From contig NZ_CALWOJ010000155.1 in the NCBI RefSeq assembly GCF_944383115.1, positions 1 through 64,000 on the forward strand: a stretch of DNA of 64,000 nucleotides, given 5' to 3'. The stretch is from an uncultured Flavonifractor sp. Its GTDB lineage: Bacteria > Bacillota > Clostridia > Oscillospirales > Oscillospiraceae. This document shows positions 1 to 8,470 of the stretch, piece after piece. Numbering within the stretch: the first letter of the stretch is position 1; each line of letters starts with the position of its first letter. Under the pieces are notes generated by a model, which ran no database searches, was not told the DNA's origin, and saw only the letters and a program-made list of their open reading frames with translations. The translations under genes were made by a program, and so were the position numbers.

Positions 1-927
1 CCCATTGACCAGCACATCAAGGGTTTTGTGGCCATGGGGGCCAACGTGGACGTCCGGGGCGGCTACATCCATGCCAAAACCGCCAAAGGCCGCATGACGG
101 GTACCCAGATCTATCTGGATATCGTTTCCGTGGGCGCCACCATGAACATCATGCTGGCCGCCGCCCTGGCCGACGGCCTCACCATCATTGAAAACGCCGC
201 CAAGGAACCCCACATCGTGGATCTGGCCAACTTCCTCAATTCCATGGGGGCCGAGATCATGGGCGCCGGTACCGATGTCATCAAGATCCGGGGTGTGGAG
301 CGGCTCACCGGCGGCACCTACTCCATCATTCCCGACCAGATCGAGGCGGGCACCTATATGACCGCTGTGGCTGCCGCCGGCGGCGAGGTTCTCATCAAGA
401 ACGTGATCCCCAAGCATCTGGAGTGCATCACCGCCAAGCTGCTGGAGATGGGGGTGGACGTGGAGGAGCGGGACGACGCCGTGCTGGTGCGCCGCACCGG
501 CAAGCTGACCCGCACCAACGTCAAGACCCTGCCCTATCCCGGCTTCCCCACCGATATGCAGCCTCAGATCGCCGCGGTCCTCTGTCTGGCGGAGGGTACC
601 AGCGTCATTACCGAGGGCGTGTGGGACAACCGGTTCCGCTATGTGGACGAGTTCCGCCGCATGGGGGCTCAGATCCAGGTAGACGGCAAGATTGCCGTCA
701 TCGAGGGCGTGGAGAAGTTTACCGGCGCCCGCATCCAGGCCTGTGACCTGCGGGCAGGCGCGGCCATGGTCATCGCCGGGCTGGCCGCCCAGGGCACCAC
801 TGAGATCGGACACATCCACCACATCGAGCGTGGCTATGAGGACATCGTCCGTAAGCTGTCCGGCGTGGGGGCCGACATCCGTGTGGTGGTCACCCCCGAC
901 GAGGAGAAACAGGCCCAAGTGGGATAA
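1..927 (+). CDS. murA: UDP-N-acetylglucosamine 1-carboxyvinyltransferase, 3' part
   Basis: The reading frame is open from base 1, so the gene starts outside the window; about 308 C-terminal residues are present of the roughly 420 usual for MurA. MurA transfers enolpyruvate from PEP to UDP-GlcNAc, the first committed step of peptidoglycan synthesis, in the cytoplasm. Visible family signatures are PIDQHIKGF at the window edge, [38 protein letters not shown] (which holds the conserved catalytic Asp) and the C-terminal [17 protein letters not shown]. The catalytic Cys loop should lie just upstream of base 1 and is not visible. A strong terminator follows the stop. Firmicutes often carry two paralogues, so murA versus murAB cannot be decided. 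Confidence 0.95.
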   Translation, partial: PIDQHIKGFVAMGANVDVRGGYIHAKTAKGRMTGTQIYLDIVSVGATMNIMLAAALADGLTIIENAAKEPHIVDLANFLNSMGAEIMGAGTDVIKIRGVERLTGGTYSIIPDQIEAGTYMTAVAAAGGEVLIKNVIPKHLECITAKLLEMGVDVEERDDAVLVRRTGKLTRTNVKTLPYPGFPTDMQPQIAAVLCLAEGTSVITEGVWDNRFRYVDEFRRMGAQIQVDGKIAVIEGVEKFTGARIQACDLRAGAAMVIAGLAAQGTTEIGHIHHIERGYEDIVRKLSGVGADIRVVVTPDEEKQAQVG

Positions 928-943
928 TTGCCATAACTGATCC

Positions 944-974
944 ACAGGCGGGGGAACTCCCCCGCCTGTTTTTT
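944..974 (+). terminator. Rho-independent terminator after murA
   Basis: An 11-bp perfect GC-rich stem (944-954 with 959-969) around a 4-nt loop, followed by six T. It separates murA from the next gene, whose ribosome binding site starts immediately after it. Confidence 0.85.
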
Positions 975-992
975 CTGGAAAGGAGCGATCTT

Positions 993-1781
993 GTGCTTCA
1001 ACTGTGTACCCTGGCCAGCGGCTCCAGCGGCAACAGTCTGCTGGTCAGCGACGGGGCCACCCACATCCTGGTGGACGCCGGCATCTCCTGCCGCCGGATC
1101 ACCACCGCTCTGCGGGAACTGGGGGTGGACCCTGCCGACCTGTCCGCCGTACTCATCACCCACGAGCATACCGACCATATCTCCGGCCTCACCACCCTGA
1201 CCAAGCAGCGGAAGATACCGGTATATGCCAGCCGGGGCACCGGGCTGCAGCTGTGCTACCGCATCGCTTTTCTGGAGGAGCTGCTCCACCCCTTCACCCC
1301 CGGCGCGTCCTTCTCCATCGGCTCCATTGACGTGGAGAGCTTCCCCACCCCCCACGACGCCGCCGAGAGCGCCGGCTACGCCCTCTCCGCCGGTGGGCGG
1401 AAGGCGGCGGTGGTCACCGACCTGGGCCATGTAACGGCGGCGGTGGAGGCGGGCATCCGGGGTGCCAACCTGCTGGTGGCCGAGGCCAACCACGACGTGG
1501 AGTGGCTTTGCTCCGGCCCCTACCCCTACTTCCTCAAAGACCGCATCCTGGGCGACCGGGGCCACCTGTCCAACGAGGCGGGGGCGGCCCTGGCCTGTTC
1601 CGCCGTGGCGGCGGGGGCCTCCGCCGTAATTTTGGCCCACCTCTCCCATGAGAATAACACCCCGGAGCGGGCCCGACAGGTGGTGGGGGATTCCCTCAAG
1701 CGTATGGGGGCAATCCCCGGCCGGGACGTACTGCTGGATGTGGCTCCCCGCAGCCAGTTGGGACGGAGGTATACGGTATGA
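993..1781 (+). CDS. MBL-fold metallo-hydrolase, WalJ/YycJ family
   Basis: A 262-residue metallo-beta-lactamase-fold protein of the YycJ/WalJ type. The diagnostic N-terminal CTLASGSSGNS and the metal-binding HxHxDH motif (ITHEHTDHISGL, around residues 55-66) are intact; further ligands are expected at DLGHVT and AEANHD. The start is the GTG at 993, seven bases after an AAAGGAG site at 979-985; no nearer ATG fits. In Bacillus and Staphylococcus relatives walJ sits beside the WalKR cell-wall regulon, but here it overlaps rlmH by four bases (ATGA), so the two are translationally coupled. The function is probably nuclease or phosphodiesterase-like; the substrate is unknown. Confidence 0.88.
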   Translation: MLQLCTLASGSSGNSLLVSDGATHILVDAGISCRRITTALRELGVDPADLSAVLITHEHTDHISGLTTLTKQRKIPVYASRGTGLQLCYRIAFLEELLHPFTPGASFSIGSIDVESFPTPHDAAESAGYALSAGGRKAAVVTDLGHVTAAVEAGIRGANLLVAEANHDVEWLCSGPYPYFLKDRILGDRGHLSNEAGAALACSAVAAGASAVILAHLSHENNTPERARQVVGDSLKRMGAIPGRDVLLDVAPRSQLGRRYTV

Positions 1782-2266
1782 AGGGAATTTCCATCCACAT
1801 CATCTGCGTGGGCAAGCTGAAGGAAAAGTTCTACATAGAGGGGGCGGCGGAGTACGTCAAGCGGCTGGGAGGCTACTGCAAGCTCCAGCTCACCGAGCTG
1901 CCCGAGGCGCGACTGCCTCAGAACCCCTCCCGGGCCCAGATTGACGCCGCCCTGGAGAAGGAGGCGGCGGCGGTGACCGCCAAGCTGCCCAAGGGCGGGG
2001 CGCTGGTGGCCCTGTGCGTGGAGGGCCAACCTCTCTCCAGCGAGAAACTAGCCGCCCGGCTGGAGGAGTGGGCAAATCAGGGCAAAACCACCCTCACCTT
2101 CCTCATCGGCTCCTCCTACGGCATGCACCCCTCCCTGAAGGAGATGGCAGACCTGCGGCTCTCCATGTCCCCCATGACCTTCCCCCACCACCTGGCCCGG
2201 GTCATGCTGCTGGAGCAGATCTATCGCTGCTTCAAGATCGTGGAGGGCTCCGGGTACCACAAGTAA
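1778..2266 (+). CDS. rlmH: 23S rRNA (pseudouridine1915-N3)-methyltransferase
   Basis: A 162-residue SPOUT methyltransferase matching the usual RlmH length of about 155-160. It methylates N3 of pseudouridine 1915 in helix 69 of 23S rRNA using SAM, on assembled 70S ribosomes. Recognisable parts are the N-terminal GKLKEKFY, the FLIGSSYG SAM-binding knot region and the C-terminal FPHHLARVMLLEQIYRC with the terminal GSGYHK characteristic of the family. The start overlaps the stop of the upstream hydrolase gene by four bases. No terminator is apparent before the promoter of the next gene at about 2317-2345. Confidence 0.95.
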   Translation: MKGISIHIICVGKLKEKFYIEGAAEYVKRLGGYCKLQLTELPEARLPQNPSRAQIDAALEKEAAAVTAKLPKGGALVALCVEGQPLSSEKLAARLEEWANQGKTTLTFLIGSSYGMHPSLKEMADLRLSMSPMTFPHHLARVMLLEQIYRCFKIVEGSGYHK

Positions 2267-2316
2267 AAGGGTAGGAAATTTTTGCACCTTACGGCGTAAA
2301 TCCCCAAAAAACAGGG

Positions 2317-2345
2317 TAGATATACCGGTTAGTTTGTGCTATAAT
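2317..2345 (+). promoter_or_regulatory. SigA-like promoter of phosphohexomutase gene
   Basis: TAGATA (2317-2322), a 17-bp spacer and a perfect TATAAT (2340-2345), with an extended -10 TGC just before it. It lies about 55 bp upstream of the mutase start. Confidence 0.65.
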
Positions 2346-2398
2346 CACAAGCGCAGAGATATGCTTTGACTGAAATTGAAGTAATGGAGGTAATTCCC

Positions 2399-4126
2399 AT
2401 GGCTTATCGTGACGTATATGAAAAGTGGCTCAACAGTCCCGCGCTCACCGCCGAGGAGAAGGCCGAATTGCAGTCCATCTCCGGCGACGAGAAGGAGATC
2501 GAAAGCCGCTTTTTTGCTCCCCTTGAGTTTGGTACCGCCGGCCTGCGGGGCACCATGTGCGTGGGCCTGCACCAGATGAATATCCACGTCATCCGCCACG
2601 CTACCCAGGCTTTTGCCGAGGTTATCAAGGCCGAGGGCCCCGAGGCGGTGGAGCGGGGGGTTGCCATCTGCTATGACTGCCGCAACCACTCTGACGAGTT
2701 TGCCCGTGAAACCGCCTGCGTCATGGCGGGCAACGGCATCAAGGTCCGTCTGTTTGACGCCATGCGTCCCACCCCCGAGGTGTCCTTCGCCGTGCGGGAG
2801 TACCACTGCATCGCCGGCGTCAACGTGACCGCCAGCCACAATCCCAAGGAGTACAACGGCTACAAGGTCTACTGGCAGGACGGCGCTCAGCTGCCCCCCC
2901 ACCACGCCTCCGCCATCGCCGCCAAGATGGAGGAGTTGGATCTGTTCGACTCCATCCAGCGTATGGACTATGACGAGGCGGTGAAGGCCGGCCTCATCAC
3001 CCTGATGGGGGCGGAGACCGACGAGAAATTCCTGGCCAACGTGATGGGTCAGGTCAACGACAAGGCCGCGGTGGAGAAGGTGGCCGACACCTTCAAGATG
3101 GTGTACACCCCCTTCCACGGCACCGGCTACAAGCTGATCCCCGAGGCGCTGCGCCGCCTGGGCATGAAGCATGTCATCTGCGTTCCCGAGCAAATGGTCA
3201 TCGACGGCAACTTCCCCACCGTGGTCTCCCCCAACCCGGAGAATCCCGAGGGCTTCTACCTGGCGGTGGATCTGGCCAAGAAGGAAGGGGCCGACTTCAT
3301 CCTGGGCTCCGACCCGGACGCCGACCGTGTGGGCATCATGGTGCGCAACGATCAGGGCGAGTACATCACCATCTCCGGCAACCAGACCGGCGTGCTGCTG
3401 CTGGATTACCTGATCGGCGCCAAGAAGCGCACCGGCAAGATGCCGGACAAGCCGGTGGCCCTCAAAACCATTGTCACCACCGAGATGGCCCGCAAGGTGG
3501 CCGAGACCAACGGTCTCCAGTGCTACGACACCTTCACCGGCTTCAAGTTCCTGGCCGAGAAGAAGGACAAGCTTGAGAACGCCGGCGAGGGCAAGGTGAT
3601 CTTCGCCTACGAGGAGAGTTACGGCTATATGCTGGGCGACTACGTCCGGGACAAGGACGCCGTCACCGCCGCCCTCTCTCTCACCGAGATGGCCGCCTGG
3701 TACGCCGGCCAGGGCATGACCCTGTACGACGCCCTCCAGAAGTGCTATGAGAAGTACGGCTTCTACGGGGAAAAGACCCTGAATCTGGTGATGCCCGGTC
3801 TGGACGGGCTGAAGAAGATGGCCGACCTGATGGCCGGTCTGCGGGAACATCCCCCGGTGGAGATCGCCGGCGTGGCGGTGAAGCAGCAGAAGGACTACAA
3901 GGACGGCTCGGTAGTCAACGTCTCCGACGGCGTTAAGACCACCATGGAGCTTTCCGGCTCCAACGTGCTGCGCTACGAGATGGCCGACGGCACCAGCCTC
4001 ATCGTCCGGCCCTCCGGCACCGAACCCAAGGTCAAGGTCTATATCCTGGCCCACGGCGCCACCAAGGCCGAGTCTGACGAGAAGGTAGCCAAATATGCCG
4101 TCTGGGCCGAGAGCCTGAAGGGCTGA
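2399..4126 (+). CDS. Phospho-sugar mutase (phosphoglucomutase/phosphomannomutase)
   Basis: A 575-residue alpha-D-phosphohexomutase, the normal length of the Gram-positive PgcA/PgmB2 type. It interconverts glucose-1-P and glucose-6-P (or the mannose analogues) through a phosphoserine. All four active-site elements are present: the phosphoserine loop TASHNP (Ser near residue 146), the Mg loop GSDPDADRVGI, the sugar-binding EESYGY and the phosphate-binding RPSGTEPKVK. The start is ATG 2399, eight bases after GGAGG at 2386-2390; an in-frame upstream TTG (2366) is too close to the promoter and adds no conserved residues. It has its own promoter and a terminator, so it is probably monocistronic. 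Glucose versus mannose specificity cannot be read from sequence. Confidence 0.93.
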   Translation: MAYRDVYEKWLNSPALTAEEKAELQSISGDEKEIESRFFAPLEFGTAGLRGTMCVGLHQMNIHVIRHATQAFAEVIKAEGPEAVERGVAICYDCRNHSDEFARETACVMAGNGIKVRLFDAMRPTPEVSFAVREYHCIAGVNVTASHNPKEYNGYKVYWQDGAQLPPHHASAIAAKMEELDLFDSIQRMDYDEAVKAGLITLMGAETDEKFLANVMGQVNDKAAVEKVADTFKMVYTPFHGTGYKLIPEALRRLGMKHVICVPEQMVIDGNFPTVVSPNPENPEGFYLAVDLAKKEGADFILGSDPDADRVGIMVRNDQGEYITISGNQTGVLLLDYLIGAKKRTGKMPDKPVALKTIVTTEMARKVAETNGLQCYDTFTGFKFLAEKKDKLENAGEGKVIFAYEESYGYMLGDYVRDKDAVTAALSLTEMAAWYAGQGMTLYDALQKCYEKYGFYGEKTLNLVMPGLDGLKKMADLMAGLREHPPVEIAGVAVKQQKDYKDGSVVNVSDGVKTTMELSGSNVLRYEMADGTSLIVRPSGTEPKVKVYILAHGATKAESDEKVAKYAVWAESLKG

Positions 4127-4136
4127 TTTCTGTATC

Positions 4137-4175
4137 AAAAAATCCGCCCCCGCTTGAAGCGGGGGCGGATTTTTT
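4137..4175. terminator. Bidirectional terminator between convergent genes
   Basis: A perfect 13-bp GC-rich inverted repeat (about 4142-4170) flanked by an A run on the left and a T run on the right. It can serve both the mutase gene and the minus-strand SLH operon that ends at 4180. Confidence 0.88.
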
Positions 4176-4179
4176 ACTG

Positions 4180-6546
4180 TTACTGCACCACTACCATGCG
4201 AACCTTGCCGCCGTCCTCCGGCGCGCGGTCGTAGTAGAGGGTCATGTTGTCGGAGAAGGCCCGGGCCTGGTTCAGGTTGGTCATGGGGTCCTCATCGGTA
4301 AACCACTGTTTGGTGGTCTTGTTGTAGCACACCACATTGTCCGAAATGGGCAGCACCATGTCGGTGGTGGTCACCGTCTTGGCCTTCATGTCAAAGGCGC
4401 TGCGGCGGACGCCGTCCAGTTCCTTCAGGAACACATGGCCGGCAACCTTGTTCTTTCCTTCCAGTGTGTTTAGAGAGGCGACGATGCCGCCCACCGCATC
4501 GCGGGGCACATCCACCCCGCCCACCAATTCCAGTTTGGTTCCTTCACCTTCACCTGTGGTAGTCACGATCACAGTGGAATTGACAATGGGGCCCATGCTG
4601 GAGGAGGTCTCCATGCTGCCCTTGCTCATAAAGCCGTAGGTGTACAGATCGCCGGTTACATCGTCCAGCACCAGCACATTGTATCGGCCGGCATAGTCCT
4701 TGCCGGCGTACAGGATCTTGGAGGCAGGCACGCTGGTACAGGTAATCTGGCTGTACTTGATGGGCTGGAGCTTACTGGTGCCCACCTTCTCGTACACCGC
4801 CACGTTGTCGGCCAGGGCCGTACCCCCCAGGGTGCGCCCCACCACATCCAGCTTGCCGGTGACGGAGCCGGAGGAGCCGCCGGTGAGGCGGGTCAGGGTG
4901 ATCTGGCCCAGTTTATAGGAGGAGACCGTGACCAGCTCGCCCATCATTTTGGTGGCGCTGTCTTTCCGGTAAGAAGTCTGCCCCTCCACTTTGCCCAGTA
5001 CGCTGTTCAGCAGCTGTACGGTAGCCTTGCCCTCTTCATCAATGCTTTCTACATAGCCCACGGCGTTGCTCTTGGCGGCGGCGGTGGTGACCGCACCGGC
5101 CACCTTGCCGTCGCTGGTCAGCAGCACGGTCAGGGTATCCCCGATCTTGAAGTTCCGCAGATCCTCTGTGGCGCAGGGCAGCACCTGCAGTTTCACCCCC
5201 ATGACCCAAATGGTGGCCGGGGTATCGGTGTTGGGATAGACATTTTCATACATACCGGTGAGCCGCAGGTCGGAGATATTCATCACCTTGGCTCCGCTGT
5301 CATAGGTGGCCACGTCATACTGGCGGATATCATTGACGGTGGCGGGCATGCCGTTCTTGTAGATCTGATAGTTGCTCTCCCCGCCGGCCAGAGCGGTGAA
5401 GGGATTGCCGGAGGGCTTGCTCCGGGCCACCATAGCGGTGTCGGAGGCGGAGGCGGAGCGGAGGAACACATAGTCCACCTTACCCTCCGCCGTATAATAG
5501 AAGGTGGCAGGGGTGCCCGGCTTCAGATCCTGCCAGAGCTGCTCGTAGGTCTTTTTCTCCCCGTCCTGATAGACGTCGCTCTGGGGATCCAGTTCCAGGG
5601 TCTCACCGCCGGTGAGCCGCACCTCGTTGTAAGCCCACTCAGCCACGTTGACCGCCCGGCTGGTAATATTCTCCTTGGGCTGGAAGGCCAGCAGCTTGTC
5701 GTTCTTGTCCAGCACCACGTCGCCCTGCATGCCCTCCATGCTCTCGTCCATACCCGTCCGGTCGGTCTTGTAGGTGCCGGTGCTGGTCTTGACCGCGCTG
5801 TTGGACCCGGCCAGAGAGGCGTTCACATCCAGCAGGATGCCGCCGTCCTCCACCCGGCAGCCCAGGCCGGTGAGGTAGAGACTGTCGCTGCCCTTGGTCT
5901 TGGCAAAGAGCAGATTGTAGAACAGGATGGCGGCCTGGCCCCGGGAGATGGTGGAAGCCCCGGTCAGGGTCAGCCCGTCCAGCAGCCCGGCGGAGTGGGC
6001 CAGCCCCATATAGCCGTCGTACCAGTTGAGGCCGCCGGCCACATCGCTGTCGCCGTAGGCCAGTACCCGCATGAGGATGGTGACCGCCTCGCCGCAGGTA
6101 ATGACCCGGTCAGGTTGGAAGGAGCCGTCCCCCACGCCCATGATCAGACGGGTACCTGCCGCGGCGCCCTCTCCGCCGGAGCCGGAGGAGCCGCCCACGG
6201 TGATGGAGGCGGCCAGGTTGATGTAGCCTCTGGCCCAGTGGGTGGAACCCACATCGGTGAAGATGGTGCGGCTGCGCTGGGCGGGTTCCTCATCCCCCCG
6301 GCCCATGATCTCCACCGTCATCTTACAGAACTCGCCCCGGGTCAGGGTGCCCTGGGGCCGGAAGGCGCCGCCGCCGGTGCCGTTGACAACGCCCAAAAGC
6401 CGCAGCATCTCTGCGGCGTTGGCCTGGGCGGGATCGGTAATGTCGGTAAAGGCCGAATTGCCGGCCGCGGAGGCAGGGGGCAGAACCATCATGCCCACCA
6501 GCAGAGCCGCCGCCAACAGGGTGGAAAGCCATTTTCTCACTTTCAT
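4180..6546 (-). CDS. SLH-domain surface protein, last gene of the efflux operon
   Basis: A 788-residue secreted protein. Residues 1-28 form a signal peptide (MKVRKW, hydrophobic core, PASAAG). Three N-terminal S-layer-homology repeats follow, at about 33-80, 95-165 and 168-218, with the usual FTDI/FTDV starts and RGE, RG(Q) and FRP/FQP motifs; they should anchor the protein to secondary cell-wall polymer. The remaining 570 residues are beta-rich and Gly/Ser/Thr-rich with no enzyme motif that I recognise. Fourteen bases separate it from the MacB-like permease upstream, so it is probably co-transcribed with the transporter. It may act at the wall as a partner of that system, but its function is unknown. 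Confidence 0.85.
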   Translation of the reverse strand: MKVRKWLSTLLAAALLVGMMVLPPASAAGNSAFTDITDPAQANAAEMLRLLGVVNGTGGGAFRPQGTLTRGEFCKMTVEIMGRGDEEPAQRSRTIFTDVGSTHWARGYINLAASITVGGSSGSGGEGAAAGTRLIMGVGDGSFQPDRVITCGEAVTILMRVLAYGDSDVAGGLNWYDGYMGLAHSAGLLDGLTLTGASTISRGQAAILFYNLLFAKTKGSDSLYLTGLGCRVEDGGILLDVNASLAGSNSAVKTSTGTYKTDRTGMDESMEGMQGDVVLDKNDKLLAFQPKENITSRAVNVAEWAYNEVRLTGGETLELDPQSDVYQDGEKKTYEQLWQDLKPGTPATFYYTAEGKVDYVFLRSASASDTAMVARSKPSGNPFTALAGGESNYQIYKNGMPATVNDIRQYDVATYDSGAKVMNISDLRLTGMYENVYPNTDTPATIWVMGVKLQVLPCATEDLRNFKIGDTLTVLLTSDGKVAGAVTTAAAKSNAVGYVESIDEEGKATVQLLNSVLGKVEGQTSYRKDSATKMMGELVTVSSYKLGQITLTRLTGGSSGSVTGKLDVVGRTLGGTALADNVAVYEKVGTSKLQPIKYSQITCTSVPASKILYAGKDYAGRYNVLVLDDVTGDLYTYGFMSKGSMETSSSMGPIVNSTVIVTTTGEGEGTKLELVGGVDVPRDAVGGIVASLNTLEGKNKVAGHVFLKELDGVRRSAFDMKAKTVTTTDMVLPISDNVVCYNKTTKQWFTDEDPMTNLNQARAFSDNMTLYYDRAPEDGGKVRMVVVQ

Positions 6547-6560
6547 ACGCTCACGCTCCT

Positions 6561-7769
6561 TTAATCTGCCCGCAGGGCATCCACCGGCTGGAGGCCGGAG
6601 GCCTTGATGGCAGGATAGAGGCCAAAGGCCACGCCCAGGGCAACGGAGATGAAGAAGGCGCCCACCGTTATCCCGGCGTTGGGTATCAATATGGTGTGGA
6701 AGGATATTTTCCCCACGATCAGCGTGCCGATATAGCCTGCGGCAATGCCGAAGATGCCGCCGATGCCGCAGATCATACAGGCCTCGATCAAAAACTGGGC
6801 AATGATGCTCTTGCGCTCGGCGCCGATGGCCTTGCGGATGCCGATCTCCCGGGTGCGCTCGGTGACGGTGACCAGCATGATGTTCATGATGCCGATACCG
6901 CCTACCGCCAGGGAGATGGCGGCGATACCGCCCAAAAATCGCTGCTGCATCTTATCCTGTTCCGCCCCCTGCTCCTGCATCTGGTTGGGGGTGGTAACGC
7001 TGTAATACCCGCTGTTGGGGTCGATCACACCCTGCAGAAATCCTTTCAGCAAGGTGATGGCCCGGGTGGTGGAATCAGCGTCCCTGGCCTTGGCCACAAA
7101 TGTGTCCATGCTGGTTCGGCCATTCAGCACCCGGTTCATGGAGTAGGGCAGCACGATGTAGCGATCCATGCCGGTCATATTATTGGGGTCCTTCTCCTGA
7201 TAGACCCCAATGACCTCAAAGGGGATGTTGTTGATGGTGATGGTCTGGCCCACCGGATTCATGTAGTTGAAGAGGGCGTCCGCCATCTTGGACCCCAGCA
7301 CGCACACCTGGTTGTAGTTTTTCACATCCAGATAGGCGATGTCCCTGCCCTTGGCCAGCGTAAAATTGTTGCACAGGGAAAACTGCTGGTTGCCCATGAC
7401 CACCTGGGGTGACTCCTCCCAGGGCGTCTCGTAATTGTCCAGGGTCTTTGCGCCGTACTTGATGACCGTCTGGTTGTACATCTGCACCACCGGGGTGACG
7501 CCCAGCACATACTCGTCCAGTTCCATGCAGTAGTCGTACAGCTGGTCGGACACCTTTTCGCTGTTCCAACTGCTGGCGTTGATGTTGATGATGTTGGTGC
7601 CCAGGCTCTCGTAGAAGGCACGCATCTGCTGGTTCTGACCCTGGGCATAGGACACCAGGATGATAACGGCGGCCAGGCCGATGATAACGCCCAGCATGGT
7701 GAGGGCAGAGCGGGCCTTCTTGGCCGCGATGGACTTGATGGCGATTTTGAACGCCTGGCTCAAATTCAT
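6561..7769 (-). CDS. ABC transporter permease, MacB/FtsX type
   Basis: A 402-residue permease of the MacB family. A first membrane segment near residues 20-43 (ALTMLGVIIGLAAVIILV) is followed by a large extracytoplasmic MacB core domain (about 45-265) and the FtsX domain with three membrane segments, including the conserved GGIGIMNIMLVTVTERTREIGIRKAIGA coupling region. Proteins like this work with a LolD/MacB ATPase and an adaptor, pumping peptides, lipids or antibiotics by mechanotransmission rather than by a channel. Its start overlaps the stop of the ATPase gene by four bases. The substrate is unknown; a peptide or lipid-like antibiotic is the usual guess for this class. Confidence 0.92.
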   Translation of the reverse strand: MNLSQAFKIAIKSIAAKKARSALTMLGVIIGLAAVIILVSYAQGQNQQMRAFYESLGTNIININASSWNSEKVSDQLYDYCMELDEYVLGVTPVVQMYNQTVIKYGAKTLDNYETPWEESPQVVMGNQQFSLCNNFTLAKGRDIAYLDVKNYNQVCVLGSKMADALFNYMNPVGQTITINNIPFEVIGVYQEKDPNNMTGMDRYIVLPYSMNRVLNGRTSMDTFVAKARDADSTTRAITLLKGFLQGVIDPNSGYYSVTTPNQMQEQGAEQDKMQQRFLGGIAAISLAVGGIGIMNIMLVTVTERTREIGIRKAIGAERKSIIAQFLIEACMICGIGGIFGIAAGYIGTLIVGKISFHTILIPNAGITVGAFFISVALGVAFGLYPAIKASGLQPVDALRAD

Positions 7770-8470
7770 GCGAAGGCCCCCTCTCTGTTTCCATCATAGA
7801 TGATATGGCCGTCGGAAATGCGCACCACCCGCTGGGCGGTGGACGCGATGCCGTTGTCGTGGGTAATGAGAATAATGGTGGAGCCCTCGTCGTGGAGTCC
7901 GTGAAGGATCTCCAGCACATGCTTGCCGGTGCGGGAGTCCAGGGCGCCGGTGGGCTCGTCGGCCATGATGATAGGGGGCTGGGTGGCGATAGCCCGTGCG
8001 ATGGCTACCCGCTGCTGCTGGCCGCCCGACATCTCGGTGGGCTTGTGTTCGGCCCGGTCGGCCAGCCCCACCCGCTCCAGGGCGGCCTCCACCCGATCCC
8101 ACCGTTTGGAAGCCGGCACCCCCTGATAGATCAGGGGCAGTTCCACGTTCTCCCAGGCGTTGAGGGCGGGGATCAGGTTGAAGCCCTGGAAGATAAAGCC
8201 GATCTGCTTGTTGCGGATGTGGGCCAGCTGCTTATCGGTCAGCTCGGTCACGTCCACCCCGTCCAGGTGGTAGTCCCCGTAGGTGGGGATATCCAGGCAG
8301 CCCAGGATGTTCATCAGGGTGGACTTGCCGGAACCGGACTGGCCGATAATGGCCACAAACTCCCCCCGGTCGATGGAAAGGCTGACGCCGTCCAAAGCCC
8401 GGACCTCGCTCTCCTCCCCCTCATGGTAGATCTTGAAGAGGTTTTTCACATCAATGAGCATATCAGCCAC
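7766..8470 (-). CDS. ABC transporter ATP-binding protein, MacB/LolD type
   Basis: A 234-residue ATPase with Walker [10 protein letters not shown] (about 43-51), Q-loop Gln near 95, signature SGGQQQR (148-154), Walker B IIMADEP (167-173) and the H-loop His near 204, all intact. It should power the permease encoded next to it. The frame can start at GTG 8470, which overlaps the adaptor stop, or at the in-frame ATG 8461 ([10 protein letters not shown]), which has a weak GGGTGG five bases upstream; the second loses only three residues. The 4-bp overlap with the permease gene and the overlap with the adaptor gene indicate one transcript. Confidence 0.94.
   Translation of the reverse strand: MADMLIDVKNLFKIYHEGEESEVRALDGVSLSIDRGEFVAIIGQSGSGKSTLMNILGCLDIPTYGDYHLDGVDVTELTDKQLAHIRNKQIGFIFQGFNLIPALNAWENVELPLIYQGVPASKRWDRVEAALERVGLADRAEHKPTEMSGGQQQRVAIARAIATQPPIIMADEPTGALDSRTGKHVLEILHGLHDEGSTIILITHDNGIASTAQRVVRISDGHIIYDGNREGAFA

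Noticed and set aside
2345..4138. A 597-codon minus-strand frame over the phosphohexomutase gene
   Set aside because: It is His/Gly/Leu-rich with no known motifs and mirrors the strong codon bias of the real plus-strand gene; the mutase has all active-site motifs.
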